A DNA stretch of 64,000 bases from Anaeramoeba ignava (lineage: Eukaryota; Metamonada; Anaeramoebidae). Shown in pieces: positions 47,612-59,064 of this stretch. Location: NCBI GenBank assembly GCA_028826165.1, contig JAPDFW010000139.1, forward strand, positions 52,501 to 116,500. Reading direction: 5' to 3'. Each line of letters begins with the position of its first letter. Position 1 is the stretch's first letter. The notes beneath the pieces were generated by a model that was not told the origin of the DNA, searched no databases, and saw only the letters and a list, made by a program, of their open reading frames with translations. The position numbers and the translations under genes were made by a program.

Positions 47612-48074
47612 AATTTAATGTAAAATTCATTTATAAAATTAAATTTAAAATTAAAATTAAAATTAAAATTAAAATTAAAATTAAAATTAAAATTAAAATT
47701 AAAATTAAAATTAAAATTAAAATTAAATTTAAATTAAAATTAAAATTAAAATTAAAATTAAAATTAAAATTAAAATTTAAAATTAAAATTAAAATTTAAA
47801 ATTAAAATTAAAATTAAAATTTAAAATCAAAATTAAAATTAAAATTAAAAAATTAAAATTAAAATTAAAATTAAAATTAAAATTAATTTATAAAATTAAA
47901 ATTAAAATTAAAATTCAAATTAAAATTAAAATTAAAATTAAAATTAAAATTCAAATCAAAATTAAATTAAAATCAAAATTAAAATCAAAATTAAAATTAA
48001 AATCAAAATTAAAATTCATTTATAAAATTCAAATCAAAATCAAAATTAAAATTAAAATTTAAATTTTATTTATT
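47612..48074. repeat. AAAATT-hexamer spacer between cornichon and UNC50
   Basis: This is an intergenic stretch between two convergent genes, filled with AAAATT, AAATTC and AAAATC words. No gene, RNA or terminator hairpin is evident. Confidence 0.8.
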
Positions 48075-49572
48075 TTATAAAAAGTATATTGCTAAAAAAA
48101 TTTTAACCATTGAAATTCTTGAAAGTGAAAATATTAGAAAAATAATTAATAAACCAGCAATTGGTGTCAAAAAAAGCACAGTTTTATGTAAAAAAGGTAA
48201 AATTTTATAACCAAGAAAAGTAATGTAAACATAACAAGACATTGCAAATGTAAAAATAAAATTTCCAATAAAAATTGAAAATAAACTATTTGAATTTATA
48301 AAAGGAATAAATGGATAAACAATAATATGTGTAATCATAAAATATGGAAAATAAGAATTGCAATGAACATCAAATGCATATCTCATTTCTACTTTTTGTT
48401 CACTATATAAAAATCCTTTTTTACGAAGAAAAGTATTTGTTAGAAATCTAAAAATTAAAATTAAAAATAAAAATAAAAATAAAATTAATCAAAATTAAAA
48501 TTAAAATTAAAATTAAAATTAAAATTAAAATTAAAATTAAAATAAAATTAAAATTTAAAATTAAAATTAAAATTAAAATTAAAATTAAATTTAAAATTAA
48601 AATTAAAATCAAAATTACCGAAAATTAAAATTAAAATCAAAATTAAAATCAAAATTAAAATTAAAATTAAAATTAAAATTAAAATTAAAATTAAAATTAA
48701 AATTAAAAATTAAAATTAAAATTAAAATTAAAATTAAAATTAAAATTAAAATTAAAATTAAAATTAAAATTAAAATTAAAATTAAAATTAAAATTAAAAT
48801 TAAATTAAAATTAAAATTAAAATTAAAATTAAAATTTAAATTAAAATTAAAATTAAAATTAAAATTAAAATTAAAATTAAAATTAAAATTTGAAATTAAA
48901 ATTAAAATTAAAATTAAAATTAAAATTAAATTTGAAATTAAAATTAAAATTAAATGTTTACCGAAGAATCATTGATATAAAAATCCCAAAAAGGAGATAA
49001 TTAATGAAAATTGATTTAAAAGCAACTTTAATAAAACCAACAAATGAAGAAATTCTAAAACAAACACTGTAAGCAATAGAAGAAATAAAAATAAAAAACA
49101 TTTGAATAAGAACAAAAGAACAATCTTTTCTACCCCAAGTATCTTGAAATTCTATTTATAAGAATAAAGTTTTCATGTTCAAAATAATTCATTTCATTTT
49201 AATTCTAATTATTAAAATTTAATTGATTAAAAAATTGAAATAAATTTTAAATAAAAAAAAAGAAAAAGAATTTTTGAATAATTTAAATTGAAATTAAATT
49301 TGAATTTAAAATTATTACATTTTAATTTTTATGTTATTTTTACGTTTTTGTTCTTTAATTTGATCATAACTATTAAATTTCAATTTAAATTTCAATTTAA
49401 ATTTTTTTTAAATTTTTTTTAAATTGAAAACAAACGTATTTTGTGGATCAATCCATAAATTTTTCATTTGAGAAATTGAATTTAAAAAATTTTCATATTG
49501 AATTTGTTTTTTTAAAACTTCAGAAAATGATTGAGTATCTCTTTCAGAATTTTCAACTAAAGGAATCATTAA
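48075..49572 (-). CDS. UNC50: UNC-50 family Golgi membrane protein (4 exons, one of 26 nt)
   Basis: The exons are 49436–49572, 49344–49369, 48962–49151 and 48075–48447, giving 241 residues (human 259). Family segments appear in order: WIDPQNTYDQIKEQK, DTWGRKDCSFVLIQ, a helix pair, RFLTNTFLRKKG, MRYAFDVHCNSYFPYFMI and YVYITFLGYKILPFLHKTV. UNC50 proteins reside in the Golgi/ER and in animals support nicotinic receptor trafficking; yeast Gmh1 is related. Exon 2 is only 26 bases (acceptor ATAG, donor GTAAAA) and is required to keep the DPQ…W spacing of the family. The gene is divergent from the four-helix membrane gene (182 bp) and convergent with cornichon. Confidence 0.92.
48448..48961 (-). repeat. 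AAAATT-hexamer intron 3 of UNC50
   Basis: This 514-bp hexamer intron starts GTAAAC and ends TTTAG on the coding strand, splitting an Arg codon (phase 2). Confidence 0.88.
49344..49369 (-). other. 26-nt micro-exon of UNC50
   Basis: It is bounded by TTTAATAG and GTAAAAAT on the coding strand and takes phase 2 to phase 1. It encodes YDQIKEQK plus split codons at both ends. Joined residues align without a gap to the UNC50 family. Confidence 0.9.
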
Positions 49573-49754
49573 AAAAAATGAAAAAAAAAATGAAAAAAAT
49601 TAAAAAAAAATTAAAAAAAAATTTTGATTTAAATAATAAAACCTATATATAATAAAAAATATGAAAATATTTATTTTTTTTTATTTTTTTTTTTTTCATT
49701 TTTTTTTTTCAAACAAAAACAGAACAAAATAGCAAATCCTTTTTTAAAAAAATC

Positions 49755-52700
49755 ATGAATATTCTTTTTTATGGTGTTTTACTTATACTTAATCTTGTAA
49801 ATTAAGAAAAAATATAAAAAAAATTTTTTTGACAAATGAATTTCAAATCCAATTTTAAATCATTTACTAAATCATTATTAAATCATTCACCAATTTAATT
49901 TTAAATCAATTTTATATCAATTTTAAATCAATTTTAAATTAATTTTATATTAATTTTAAATCAATTTTAAATCAATTTTAAATCAATTTTAAATCAATTT
50001 TAAATCAATTTTAAATCAATTTTAAATCAATTTTATATCAATTTTATATTAATTTTATATCAATTTTATATCAATTTTAAATCAATTTTATATCAATTTT
50101 AAATCAATTTTAAATCAATTTTATATCAATTTTAAATCAATTTTAAATCAAATTTAAATCAATTTTATATCAATTTTATATCAATTTTAAATCAATTTTA
50201 AATCAATTTTAAATCAATTTTAAATCAAATTTAAATCAATTTTAAATCAATTTTAAATTAATTTTATATTAATTTTAAATCAATTTTAAATCAATTTTAA
50301 ATCAATTTTAAATCAATTTTATATTAATTTTTAAATCAATTTTAAATCAATTTTAAATCAATTTTAAATCAATTTTATATTAATTTTAAATCAATTTTAA
50401 ATCAATTTTAAATCAATTTTTAAATCAATTTTATATTAATTTTAAATCAATTTTTAAATCAATTTTATATCAATTTTATATTAATTTTATATCAATTTTA
50501 AATCAATTTTAAATCAATTTTAAATCAATTTTAAATCAATTTTATATCAATTTTAAATCAATTTTAAATCAATTTTTATATCAATTTTATATTAATTTTT
50601 ATATCAATTTTAAAATCAATTTTATATCAATTTTAAATCAATTTTATATTAATTTTAAATCAATTTTAAATCAATTTTATATCAATTTTATATCAATTTT
50701 ATATTAATTTTATATCAATTTTAAATCAATTTTATATTAATTTTATATTAATTTTATATTAATTTTATATCAATTTTAAATCAATTTTAAATCAATTTTA
50801 AATCAATTTTAAATCAATTTTAAATCAATTTTAAATCAATTTTAAATCAATTTTAAATCAATTTTTAAATCAATTTTAAATCAATTTTATATCAATTTTT
50901 TAATTTTATATTTTATATCAATTTTAAATCAATTTTATATCAATTTTAAATCAATTTTAAATCAATTTTATATCAATTTTAAATCAATTTTAAATCAAAT
51001 TTAAATCAATTTTATATCAATTTTATATCAATTTTAAATCAATTTTAAATCAATTTTAAATCAATTTTAAATCAAATTTAAATCAATTTTAAATCAATTT
51101 TAAATTAATTTTATATTAATTTTAAATCAATTTTAAATCAATTTTTAAATCAATTTTTAAATCAATTTTATATTAATTTTAAATCAATTTTAAATCAATT
51201 TTAAATCAATTTTAAATCAATTTTATATTAATTTTAAATCAATTTTAAATCAATTTTAAATCAATTTTAAATCAATTTTATATTAATTTTAAATCAATTT
51301 TAAATCAATTTTATATCAATTTTATATTAATTTTATATCAATTTTAAATCAATTTTAAATCAATTTTAAATCAATTTTAAATCAATTTTATATCAATTTT
51401 AAATCAATTTTAAATCAATTTTATATCAATTTTATATTAATTTTATATCAATTTTAAATCAATTTTATATCAATTTTAAATCAATTTTATATTAATTTTA
51501 AATCAATTTTAAATCAATTTTATATCAATTTTATATCAATTTTATATTAATTTTATATCAATTTTAAATCAATTTTATATTAATTTTATATTAATTTTAT
51601 ATTAATTTTATATCAATTTTTAAATCAATTTTAAATCAATTTTAAATCAATTTTAAATCAATTTTAAATCAATTTTAAATCAATTTTAAATCAATTTTAA
51701 ATCAATTTTAAATCAATTTTAAATCAATTTTATATCAATTTTATATTAATTTTAAATCAATTTTAAATCAATTTTAAATCAATTTTAAATCAATTTTATA
51801 TCAATTTTATATCAATTCTATATCAATTTTAAATCAATTTTATATTAATTTTATATTAATTTTATATCAATTTTAAATCAATTTTATATCAATTTTAAAT
51901 CAATTTTAAATCAATTTTAAATCAATTTTATATCAATTTTATATCAATTTTAAATCAATTTTAAATCAATTTTAAATCAATTTTAAATCAATTTTAAATC
52001 AATTTTAAATCAATTTTAAATCAATTTTATATCAATTCTATATCAATTTTATATCAATTTTAAATCAATTTTATATCAATTTTAAATCAATTTTATATTA
52101 ATTTTATATTAATTTTATATCAATTTTAAATCAATTTTAAATCAATTTTAAATCAATTTTAAATCAATTTTATATCAATTTTATATCAATTTTAAATCAA
52201 TTTTATATCAAATTTAAATCAATTTTAAATCAAATTTATATCAAATTTATATCAATTTTAAATCAAATTTTAAATCAATTTTATATCAATTTTATATCAA
52301 TTTTAAATCAATTTTATATTAATTTTATATCAATTCTATATCAATTTTAAATCAATTTTATATCAATTTTATATCAATTTTAAATCAATTTTAAATCAAA
52401 TTTAAATCAATTTTAAATCAAATTTAAATCAATTTTAAATCAATTTTAAATCAATTTTAATTCAATTTTAAATCAATTTTAATTCAATTTTAAATCAATT
52501 TTAATTCAATTTTAAATCAATTTTAAATCAATTTTAAATCAATTTTATATCAATTTTAAATCAATTTTAAATCAATTTTAAATCAATTTTATATCAATTT
52601 TAATTTAATAAATAGGGAGGATTTATAATGGCAATTGCAGCTATTGGGGCATTTGAAACTAACGATAGAAAACAAATGGGAATGCCTATAGTTGCATCAG

Positions 52701-53994
52701 TTTCTACACTTGTTGTGGCAATTTTGGCTGTTTTATTAATATTTATGAAAAAATTTGGACACAGATGCGCAACTTTCTTCAATTATATGTTCAGCGTTAT
52801 GATTGGTTTAATTATTATTTCTGTTGATCAAATTTATACTCCTTATTGTGCTAATATAAAGGCTGCTGGTGGAGAATGTATTCATAAAAGCGAAACTTTT
52901 TCTGCTGGAATTTTGATTCAATTAATTTCTATCGTAAATTAAAATTAAAATTTAAATCAAAATCAAAATTAAAATTAAAATCAAAATTAAAATTAAAATA
53001 AAAATTAAAATTAAAATTAAAATTAAAATTAAAATTAAAATTAAAATTAAAATTAAAATTAAAATTAAAATTAAAATTTAAATTAAAATATAAATTAAAA
53101 TTAAAATCAAAATTAAAATCAAAATTAAAATTAAAATTAAAATTAAAATTAAAATTAAAATTAAAAATTAAAACTAAAATTAAAATTAAAATTAAAATTA
53201 AAATTAAAATTAAAATTAAAATTAAAATTAAAATTAAAATTCAAAATTAAAATTAAAATTAAAATTAAAATTAAAATTAAAATTAAAATTAAAATTAAAA
53301 ATTAAAATTAAAATTAAAATTAAAATCAAAATTAAAATTAAAATTAAAATTAAAATTAAAAATTAAAATCAAAATTAAAATCAAAATTAAAATATAAATC
53401 AAAATTAAAATCAAAATTAAAATTAAAATTAAAATTAGAATCAAAAATTAAAATTAAAATTAAAATTATAATTAAAATTAATATTAAAATTAAAATTAAA
53501 ATTGAAATTAAAATTTAAATAAAAATTAAAATTAAAATTAAAATTAAAATTATAATTATAATTAAAATTAAAATTATAATTAATATTAAAATTAAAATCA
53601 AAATTAGCTTGCAACGATGGCTTTGAATTTAGAATTATCCAAACCACAAGATGAACATTATTCTGATGTTGATGGAAACCAAAGTTATGTTCCACCAAAA
53701 GTTGATCAACCAACAAAAGAAAACTACAATAAAATTGATGATGATCCAGATAATTTCCAACCAAATTATGGATACAATCCAAATCAAGCATATAATCCAA
53801 ATCAAGTTTATGATCCAAATCAAACATACAATCCAAATCAAGTTTATGATCCAAATCAAGCACAAAATCAAGATCAAAATCAATACAATGCTTATAATCC
53901 AACAGGAATGATGGAACCACAAGGAAATCAAGAACAAAAAACTAGTACAAGTGATTCTACAAGTGATACTGATAGTGATAAAAATGATTTCTAA
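49755..53994 (+). CDS. Four-helix membrane protein with NPNQ-repeat tail (3 exons)
   Basis: The exons are 49755–49796 (MNILFYGVLLILNL), 52616–52933 and 53608–53994, all phase 0, giving 248 residues. Intron 1 splits the first membrane helix and intron 2 the fourth (GILIQLISI joined to LATMALNLEL). Helices two and three are PIVASVSTLVVAILAVLLIF and FFNYMFSVMIGLIIISVDQI. A Cys-containing loop (YCANIKAAGGECIH) lies between helices 3 and 4. The C-terminal ~115 residues are polar, with PNQAYNPNQVYDPNQ repeats and a Ser/Thr/Asp-rich end. The topology resembles MARVEL or claudin-like proteins, but I do not recognise the family. The start was chosen because it supplies the missing first half of helix 1 in frame. 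Confidence 0.78.
49797..52615 (+). repeat. 2.8-kb intron made of an 11-bp satellite
   Basis: After GTAAAT and about 60 bases of ordinary AT sequence, the 11-base unit AATTTTAAATC, with variants AATTTTATATC and AATTTTATATT, repeats roughly 250 times to TAATTTAATAAATAG. Variants are interspersed rather than blocked. C occurs once per unit and G is absent. It lies inside a gene, between codons 14 and 15. Confidence 0.88.
52934..53607 (+). repeat. AAAATT-hexamer intron 2 of the four-helix gene
   Basis: This 674-bp hexamer filler runs from GTAAAT to AAATTAG. Removing it continues the fourth membrane helix in frame. Confidence 0.85.
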
Positions 53995-54191
53995 AAACTT
54001 CACTTTTTTTTTCTGATTTTCTTCTTTTTCTTTTTCTTTTTCTTTTTTTTTTGCTTTTTTTCAATTCATTTCTTCTATTTTTTTTTTCAGATCGGAAAAA
54101 AACTCAAAACAAAAATAAGAATTTCTTCTTTATTGATTTAATCACTTTTTTAATTTTGATTTTGAATTTGATTTTGATTTTGATTTTGATT

Positions 54192-54437
54192 TTAATTTTG
54201 ATTTATATTTTCATTTTGATTTTGATTTTGATTTTGATTTTGATTTTGATTTTGATTTTGATTTTGATTTATATTTTCAATTTGATTTTGATTTTGATTT
54301 TGATTTTGATTTTGATTTTGATTTTGATTTTGATTTTGATTTATATTTTCATTTTGATTTTCATTTTGATTTATATTTTGATTTTGATTTTGATTTTGAT
54401 TTTGATTTTGATTTTGATTTTGATTTTGATTTTGATT
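54192..54437 (-). repeat. QN-encoding hexamer tract at the PTEN C-terminus
   Basis: CAAAAT repeated about 35 times in frame gives alternating Asn-Gln with a few NENIN interruptions. The frame continues straight from the acidic segment [11 protein letters not shown], so the tract is coding. Adjacent introns use the same hexamer. Confidence 0.85.
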
Positions 54438-56266
54438 TTTTTCTTTATATTCATTTAAAAAATCTTCAATATCTGTTTCTTCAGAATTTATATCAATTTC
54501 TTCTAAATTTAATAATTTAAAATCTTGTTCTAAAATTTCTTCCTTCTCATTTTCATTTTCATCAAAATCTGAACCAATTGATTGATTTTGTAAATGTGAA
54601 TTAAGGGAATTAAATTCGCATTTAAAACATTGAGAAACTGTGATAAGATCTGAAAATTTGCCATCAATTAAATCTAAATAAAAATAAAAAATCAAAATTA
54701 AAAAATAAAAATAAAAATAAAAATAATAAAACCTTCTTCAGTAACTTCTTCGATTTTATTAAATGTTAATTCAACATAAAAATTTGCATCTGGTAATGAT
54801 TTTTTTTTCTGTGCTTTATCCAATTCAAATTTTTTAAGAGTTAGTTGTTCTTGATGAATAAAAGATGTATTTATCCAAGCAACAAATAAAGTTCTCTTTA
54901 AAATTGAAAAATTAATTTGAAATAAAAAGTGGATTTTTCTTTTTTTGCTTTTTTTTTTTTTGGATTAGATTACATTTTGATTATAAAAAGTAATTTTCAT
55001 ATCTTCAAATAAAGGGAAAGGTTGAGAAAGAATAACAGTTAATATTTTACTTTTTGATTCTGATACAAAAGAGTTTGATTCTTTTGACTATTAAAATAAA
55101 TATTAAAATAAATATTTAAATTAAATATTGAAATTAAATATTGAAATAAATATTAAATTAAATTGTGGAAATAAAAACATTTGAATCATAAAGTAATTTG
55201 TGATCCATATTATATATATGAAAATGAGGCCTTTTTTCAATATTTTTTGTTGGTGAAATTTTTTTTAAAGGACCAAGTGAAATTTTTTGTAAATAACAAA
55301 TTTGTTTTTTTCTAATTCCAGTTTTGAGAAATTGTTCAAAATATTTAACATATCTTCTTTGACTTGGAATTGTAACTCCCTTTTAAATAGAAAAAGAAAA
55401 AAAATCAAAGAAAAAAAAATCAATGGTTTTTTTGTTGGGTCATTGCTATAGAAAAATTGATCCGTTTTTTGATAATTTCTCTTGCAAATAATTCTTTACT
55501 TTCCCATCTTTAGTCCTCATTGCTCCGTAAAATGAAAGTGCTTGTTCTGCTGTTTCCCAAGTTTCACTGAATAAAAGAAAACAACATATCATAACTCCAG
55601 TTCTTCCCTGTAAAATAAATTTTAATAAAAAATGGTCAAATAAATTTCTTTAAAATGTCTTTGGAAGTTTTTTTTTATGAATGAGTGCTGTTGTTAATTT
55701 TCTTGTATTTTGATTTCTTTGTTGGAAAAATTTTTTTGATTTGAAAAAAAAGTTTTGGATAATTCCAAAAAATTTGCTTTTGATTTTCAATAAATACTTT
55801 TCCTGCTTTGCAATGAATTGCAGCAACATAATCTTGGTCTTGTCCAGTCCATGCCTGAACTGAGTTACAAAAGCTCATAATCATATCAAATGGAGGTGGA
55901 TTATGATCATCAAATGGGAAGCATTCAACACGATTATGAAATTTTGAAGCATCATAAGACCTTTCACTGCACAGGTTATAAACTTTGTATTTATCTTTAT
56001 GTTTCATTTCGAAGAAGCTTGTTTATTAAAGATGGATTTATGGTTGAAAATTTTGATTGGATTATTTGATTGATTTTATATTTGTTTAAATTGCTATTTT
56101 TTTACTTATAAACATCACTCATTTTATTTCTATAAATTCCTTCAATTCTTGCTGAAGGAAATCCCATTGCGATTATTTGATTTGTGATGTAAGAAAGATC
56201 CAAATTGAATCCTTCGAAGTTTATTCTTCTTTTTTGTTTACTGACTAATTTTTTAAGTTTACTCAT
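54192..56266 (-). CDS. PTEN: PTEN phosphatidylinositol 3,4,5-trisphosphate 3-phosphatase (7 exons)
   Basis: The exons are 56106–56266, 55798–56017, 55500–55607, 55179–55379, 54974–55087, 54733–54895 and 54192–54673, giving 482 residues (human 403). The phosphatase opposes PI3K signalling at the plasma membrane. The N-terminus [20 protein letters not shown] matches the lipid-binding region. [14 protein letters not shown] and FPFDDHNPP (catalytic Asp) follow. The signature HCKAGKGRTG is intact but split by an intron after HCKAGK. The TI loop is [13 protein letters not shown]2 domain follows ([30 protein letters not shown]). The last ~80 residues are an Asn/Gln repeat encoded by CAAAAT hexamers instead of the usual PDZ-ligand tail. 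Confidence 0.95.
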
Positions 56267-56349
56267 TTTTTTTTATTGAAATTTCAATTTAAATTTAAAT
56301 TTAAATTTAAATTTAAAATTAAAATGGAAGAAAAAAATGATTTTTTATT

Positions 56350-57890
56350 TTATTTTATTCCAACAATATTTTTTAAGAATTCTTCTTCATCAATTTCTTG
56401 ATCTTTTTTTCTTTTGATTCTTTTTTTCTTTTGATTTTGATTTTGATTTTGATTTTGATTTTGATTTTGATTTTGATTTTGATTTTCAAATTCATTTTCA
56501 AATTTATTTTGATTTTCATTTTCAATTCTCTTCTTTTGTTTTCTTGATCTTTCAATATTTTTTAAAAACATTTCATCTTCTTTTTTTGCTTGTGAAATTT
56601 CTTGTTGAAGTATATTTTTATGTTCAATTTTTTCCATATGATCTTGTGCATGAATATCATTCCATTTGAATTTAGGTAAATATTTAATACACCAAATATC
56701 ATCTCGAAAATATGCTCTTCTTGGTCCTCCTAAATAAAATTTTGAATTTGATTTTGATTTTGATTTTGATTTTGATTTTGATTTTGATTTTGATTTTGAT
56801 TTTGAATTTGATTTTGATTTTGATTTTTATTTTGATTTATATTTTGATTTATATTTTGATTTTGATTTTGATTTTGATTTTTATTTTGATTTTGATTTTG
56901 ATTTTGATTTTGATTTTGATTTTGATTTTGATTTTGATTTTGATTTTGATTTTGATTTTGATTTTGATTTTGATTTTGATTTAGATTTATATTTTGATTT
57001 TGATTTTGATTTTGATTTTGATTTTGATTTTGATTTTGAATTTGATTTTTATTTTTATTTTGATTTTGATTTTGATTTTGATTTTGAATTTAATTTTAAT
57101 TTTAATTCATATTGATTTTGATTTTGATTTTGATTTTGATTTATATTTTGATTTTGATTTTGATTTTGATTTTGAATTTGATTTTGAATTTGATTTTGAT
57201 TTATATTTTGATTTTGATTTTGATTTTGATTTTGATTTATATTTTGATTTTGATTTTGAATTTGATTTTGATTTTGATTTTGATTTTGATTTTGATTTAT
57301 ATTTTGATTTTGAATTTGATTTTGATTTATATTTTGATTTTGATTTTGATTTTGATTTTGATTTTGATTTTGATTTTGAATTTGATTTTGATTTTGATTT
57401 TGATTTTGATTTTGATTTTGATTTTGATTTATATTTTGATTTTAATTTTTACCTATTGGTGTATTATTTAAAGATTCCGCAACTCTTTTTGCAATTTTCT
57501 TATCATAAAATTCAACCCAACCTTCTTCATAATTTCTTTTTCTATTTCCACCTTTTTTTGTTCTATTTTTTCTAGATTGTTTACCTTTTTAAATTGAAAA
57601 AAAGAATTTTAAATTGAAAAAAAGAATTTTAAATTGAAATATTTTGATATTTTACTTTCAGGAACAAGAAAAACACGACCAATTTTTCCATATTGTTGAA
57701 AAAGTTGTCTAATTTTAACTGGTTTCATAAAAGGTGGAATTTTAGAAAGATAAATAACTCCAAATTTTTTATATTTTTTTTTAAATGATGAAATTCCTTT
57801 TTCTGTAATTGGTAGTTTTTTTTGTTTCAATTCTTTTATTTCAGTTTGTTTTTTTTCTTCATTATCTATATCAAAATCTTGGAAATGCAT
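56350..57890 (-). CDS. ABT1: ESF2/ABT1 family ribosome-biogenesis RNA-binding protein (3 exons)
   Basis: The exons are 57656–57890, 57453–57584 and 56350–56729, giving 248 residues. The RRM begins [20 protein letters not shown] and continues [35 protein letters not shown] and [35 protein letters not shown] and the [20 protein letters not shown] helix are diagnostic of ESF2/ABT1. The yeast protein works with the U3 snoRNP in early 18S rRNA processing in the nucleolus, stimulating Dbp8. A short QN tract and a basic end (KKKRIKRKK) close the protein. It lies 83 bp downstream of the PTEN start on the same strand. Confidence 0.94.
56730..57452 (-). repeat. GATTTT-hexamer intron 2 of ABT1
   Basis: 723 bp of GATTTT (AAAATC on the coding strand) with TTTATATTTTGATT interruptions. 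Donor GTAAAA, acceptor TTTAG. It is the purest hexamer array in the window. Confidence 0.9.
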
Positions 57891-57954
57891 TTCGAAAAAA
57901 ATGAAAAAAATAAAATGAAAAAAATGAAAAAAGAAAAATATTTTGAATTTATTT

Positions 57955-58935
57955 TCTAAATAAAGTAATATATGTATTTAAACATTTAATTATATTTAAA
58001 ATTATAATTTTAAAATAATTTATTTATTAATTAATTTATTAAAGTTATTAAATTTATTTATATTTTTATATTAAATTAATTTCAATTTTTGATTAATAAT
58101 ATATATTAAATAAATAAAGTAAAATATATATTTAAACATTTAATTAAATTTTAAAATTATAATTTTAAAATAATTTATTAATTAATTAATTTATTAAAGT
58201 TATTAAATTTATTTATATTTTTAGATTAAATTAATTTCAATTTTTAATTAATAATATATATTAAATAAATAAAAGTAAAATATATATCTAAACATTTAAT
58301 TAAATTTTAAAATTATATTTTTAAAATAATTTATTAATTAATTAATTTATTAAAGTTATTAAATTTATTTATATTTTTAGATTAAATTAATTTCAATTTT
58401 TGATTAATAATATATATTAAATAAATAAAGTAAAATATATATTTAAACATTTAATTTAATTTTAAATTATAATTTTAAAATAATTTATTAATTAATTAAT
58501 TTATTAAAGTTATTAAATTTATTAATATTTTTATATTAAATTAATTTCAATTTTTAATTAATAATATATATTAAATAAATAAAGTAATATATATATTCAA
58601 ACATTTAATTATAATATAAATTATAATTCTAAAATAATTTATTAATTAATTAATTTATTAAAGTTATTAAATTTATTTATATTTTTAGATTAAATTAATT
58701 TCAATTTTTGATTAATAATATATATTAAATAAATAAAGTAAAATATATATTTAAACATTTAATTATATTTAAAATTATAATTTTAAAATAATTTATTTAT
58801 TAATTAATTTATTAAAGTTATTAAATTTATTTATATTTTTATATTAAATTAATTCCAATTTTTGATTAATAATATATATTAAATAAATAAAGTAAAATAT
58901 GTATTTAAACATTTAATTAAATTTTAAATTATAAT
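57955..58935. repeat. ~155-bp satellite, just over six tandem copies
   Basis: The word TAAATAAAGTAA recurs at about 57956, 58111, 58266, 58422, 58576, 58730 and 58884, so the period is close to 155 bp. Units share TTTAAACATTTAATT, AATTTATTAAAGTTATTAAA and TTGATTAATAATATATATT segments. The array occupies the divergent spacer between ABT1 (−) and the RNF213-like gene (+). Confidence 0.92.
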
Positions 58936-58949
58936 TTAAAAAAGAAATA

Positions 58950-59064
58950 TATTTTTCCATTTTTTTTTGCTTTTCATTTTTCCTTTTTAAAAATTATTTT
59001 TTTCCCTTTTTTTGCTTTTCATTTTTTTTTTCAAATTTATTTTATTCAAAAAAATATAACAAAA
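58950..59064 (+). promoter_or_regulatory. Promoter-like T-rich tract before the RNF213-like gene
   Basis: Two copies of TTTTTGCTTTTCATTTTT-type words lie within 110 bases of the ATG, separated by TTTCCC. They resemble tracts before other starts. Function is inferred. Confidence 0.45.

Noticed and set aside
52611-52630. Shine-Dalgarno-like AGGGAGG before ATG at 52628
   Set aside because: The context is eukaryotic. TAG before GGAGG is a splice acceptor, and the upstream exon joins in frame to complete a membrane helix.
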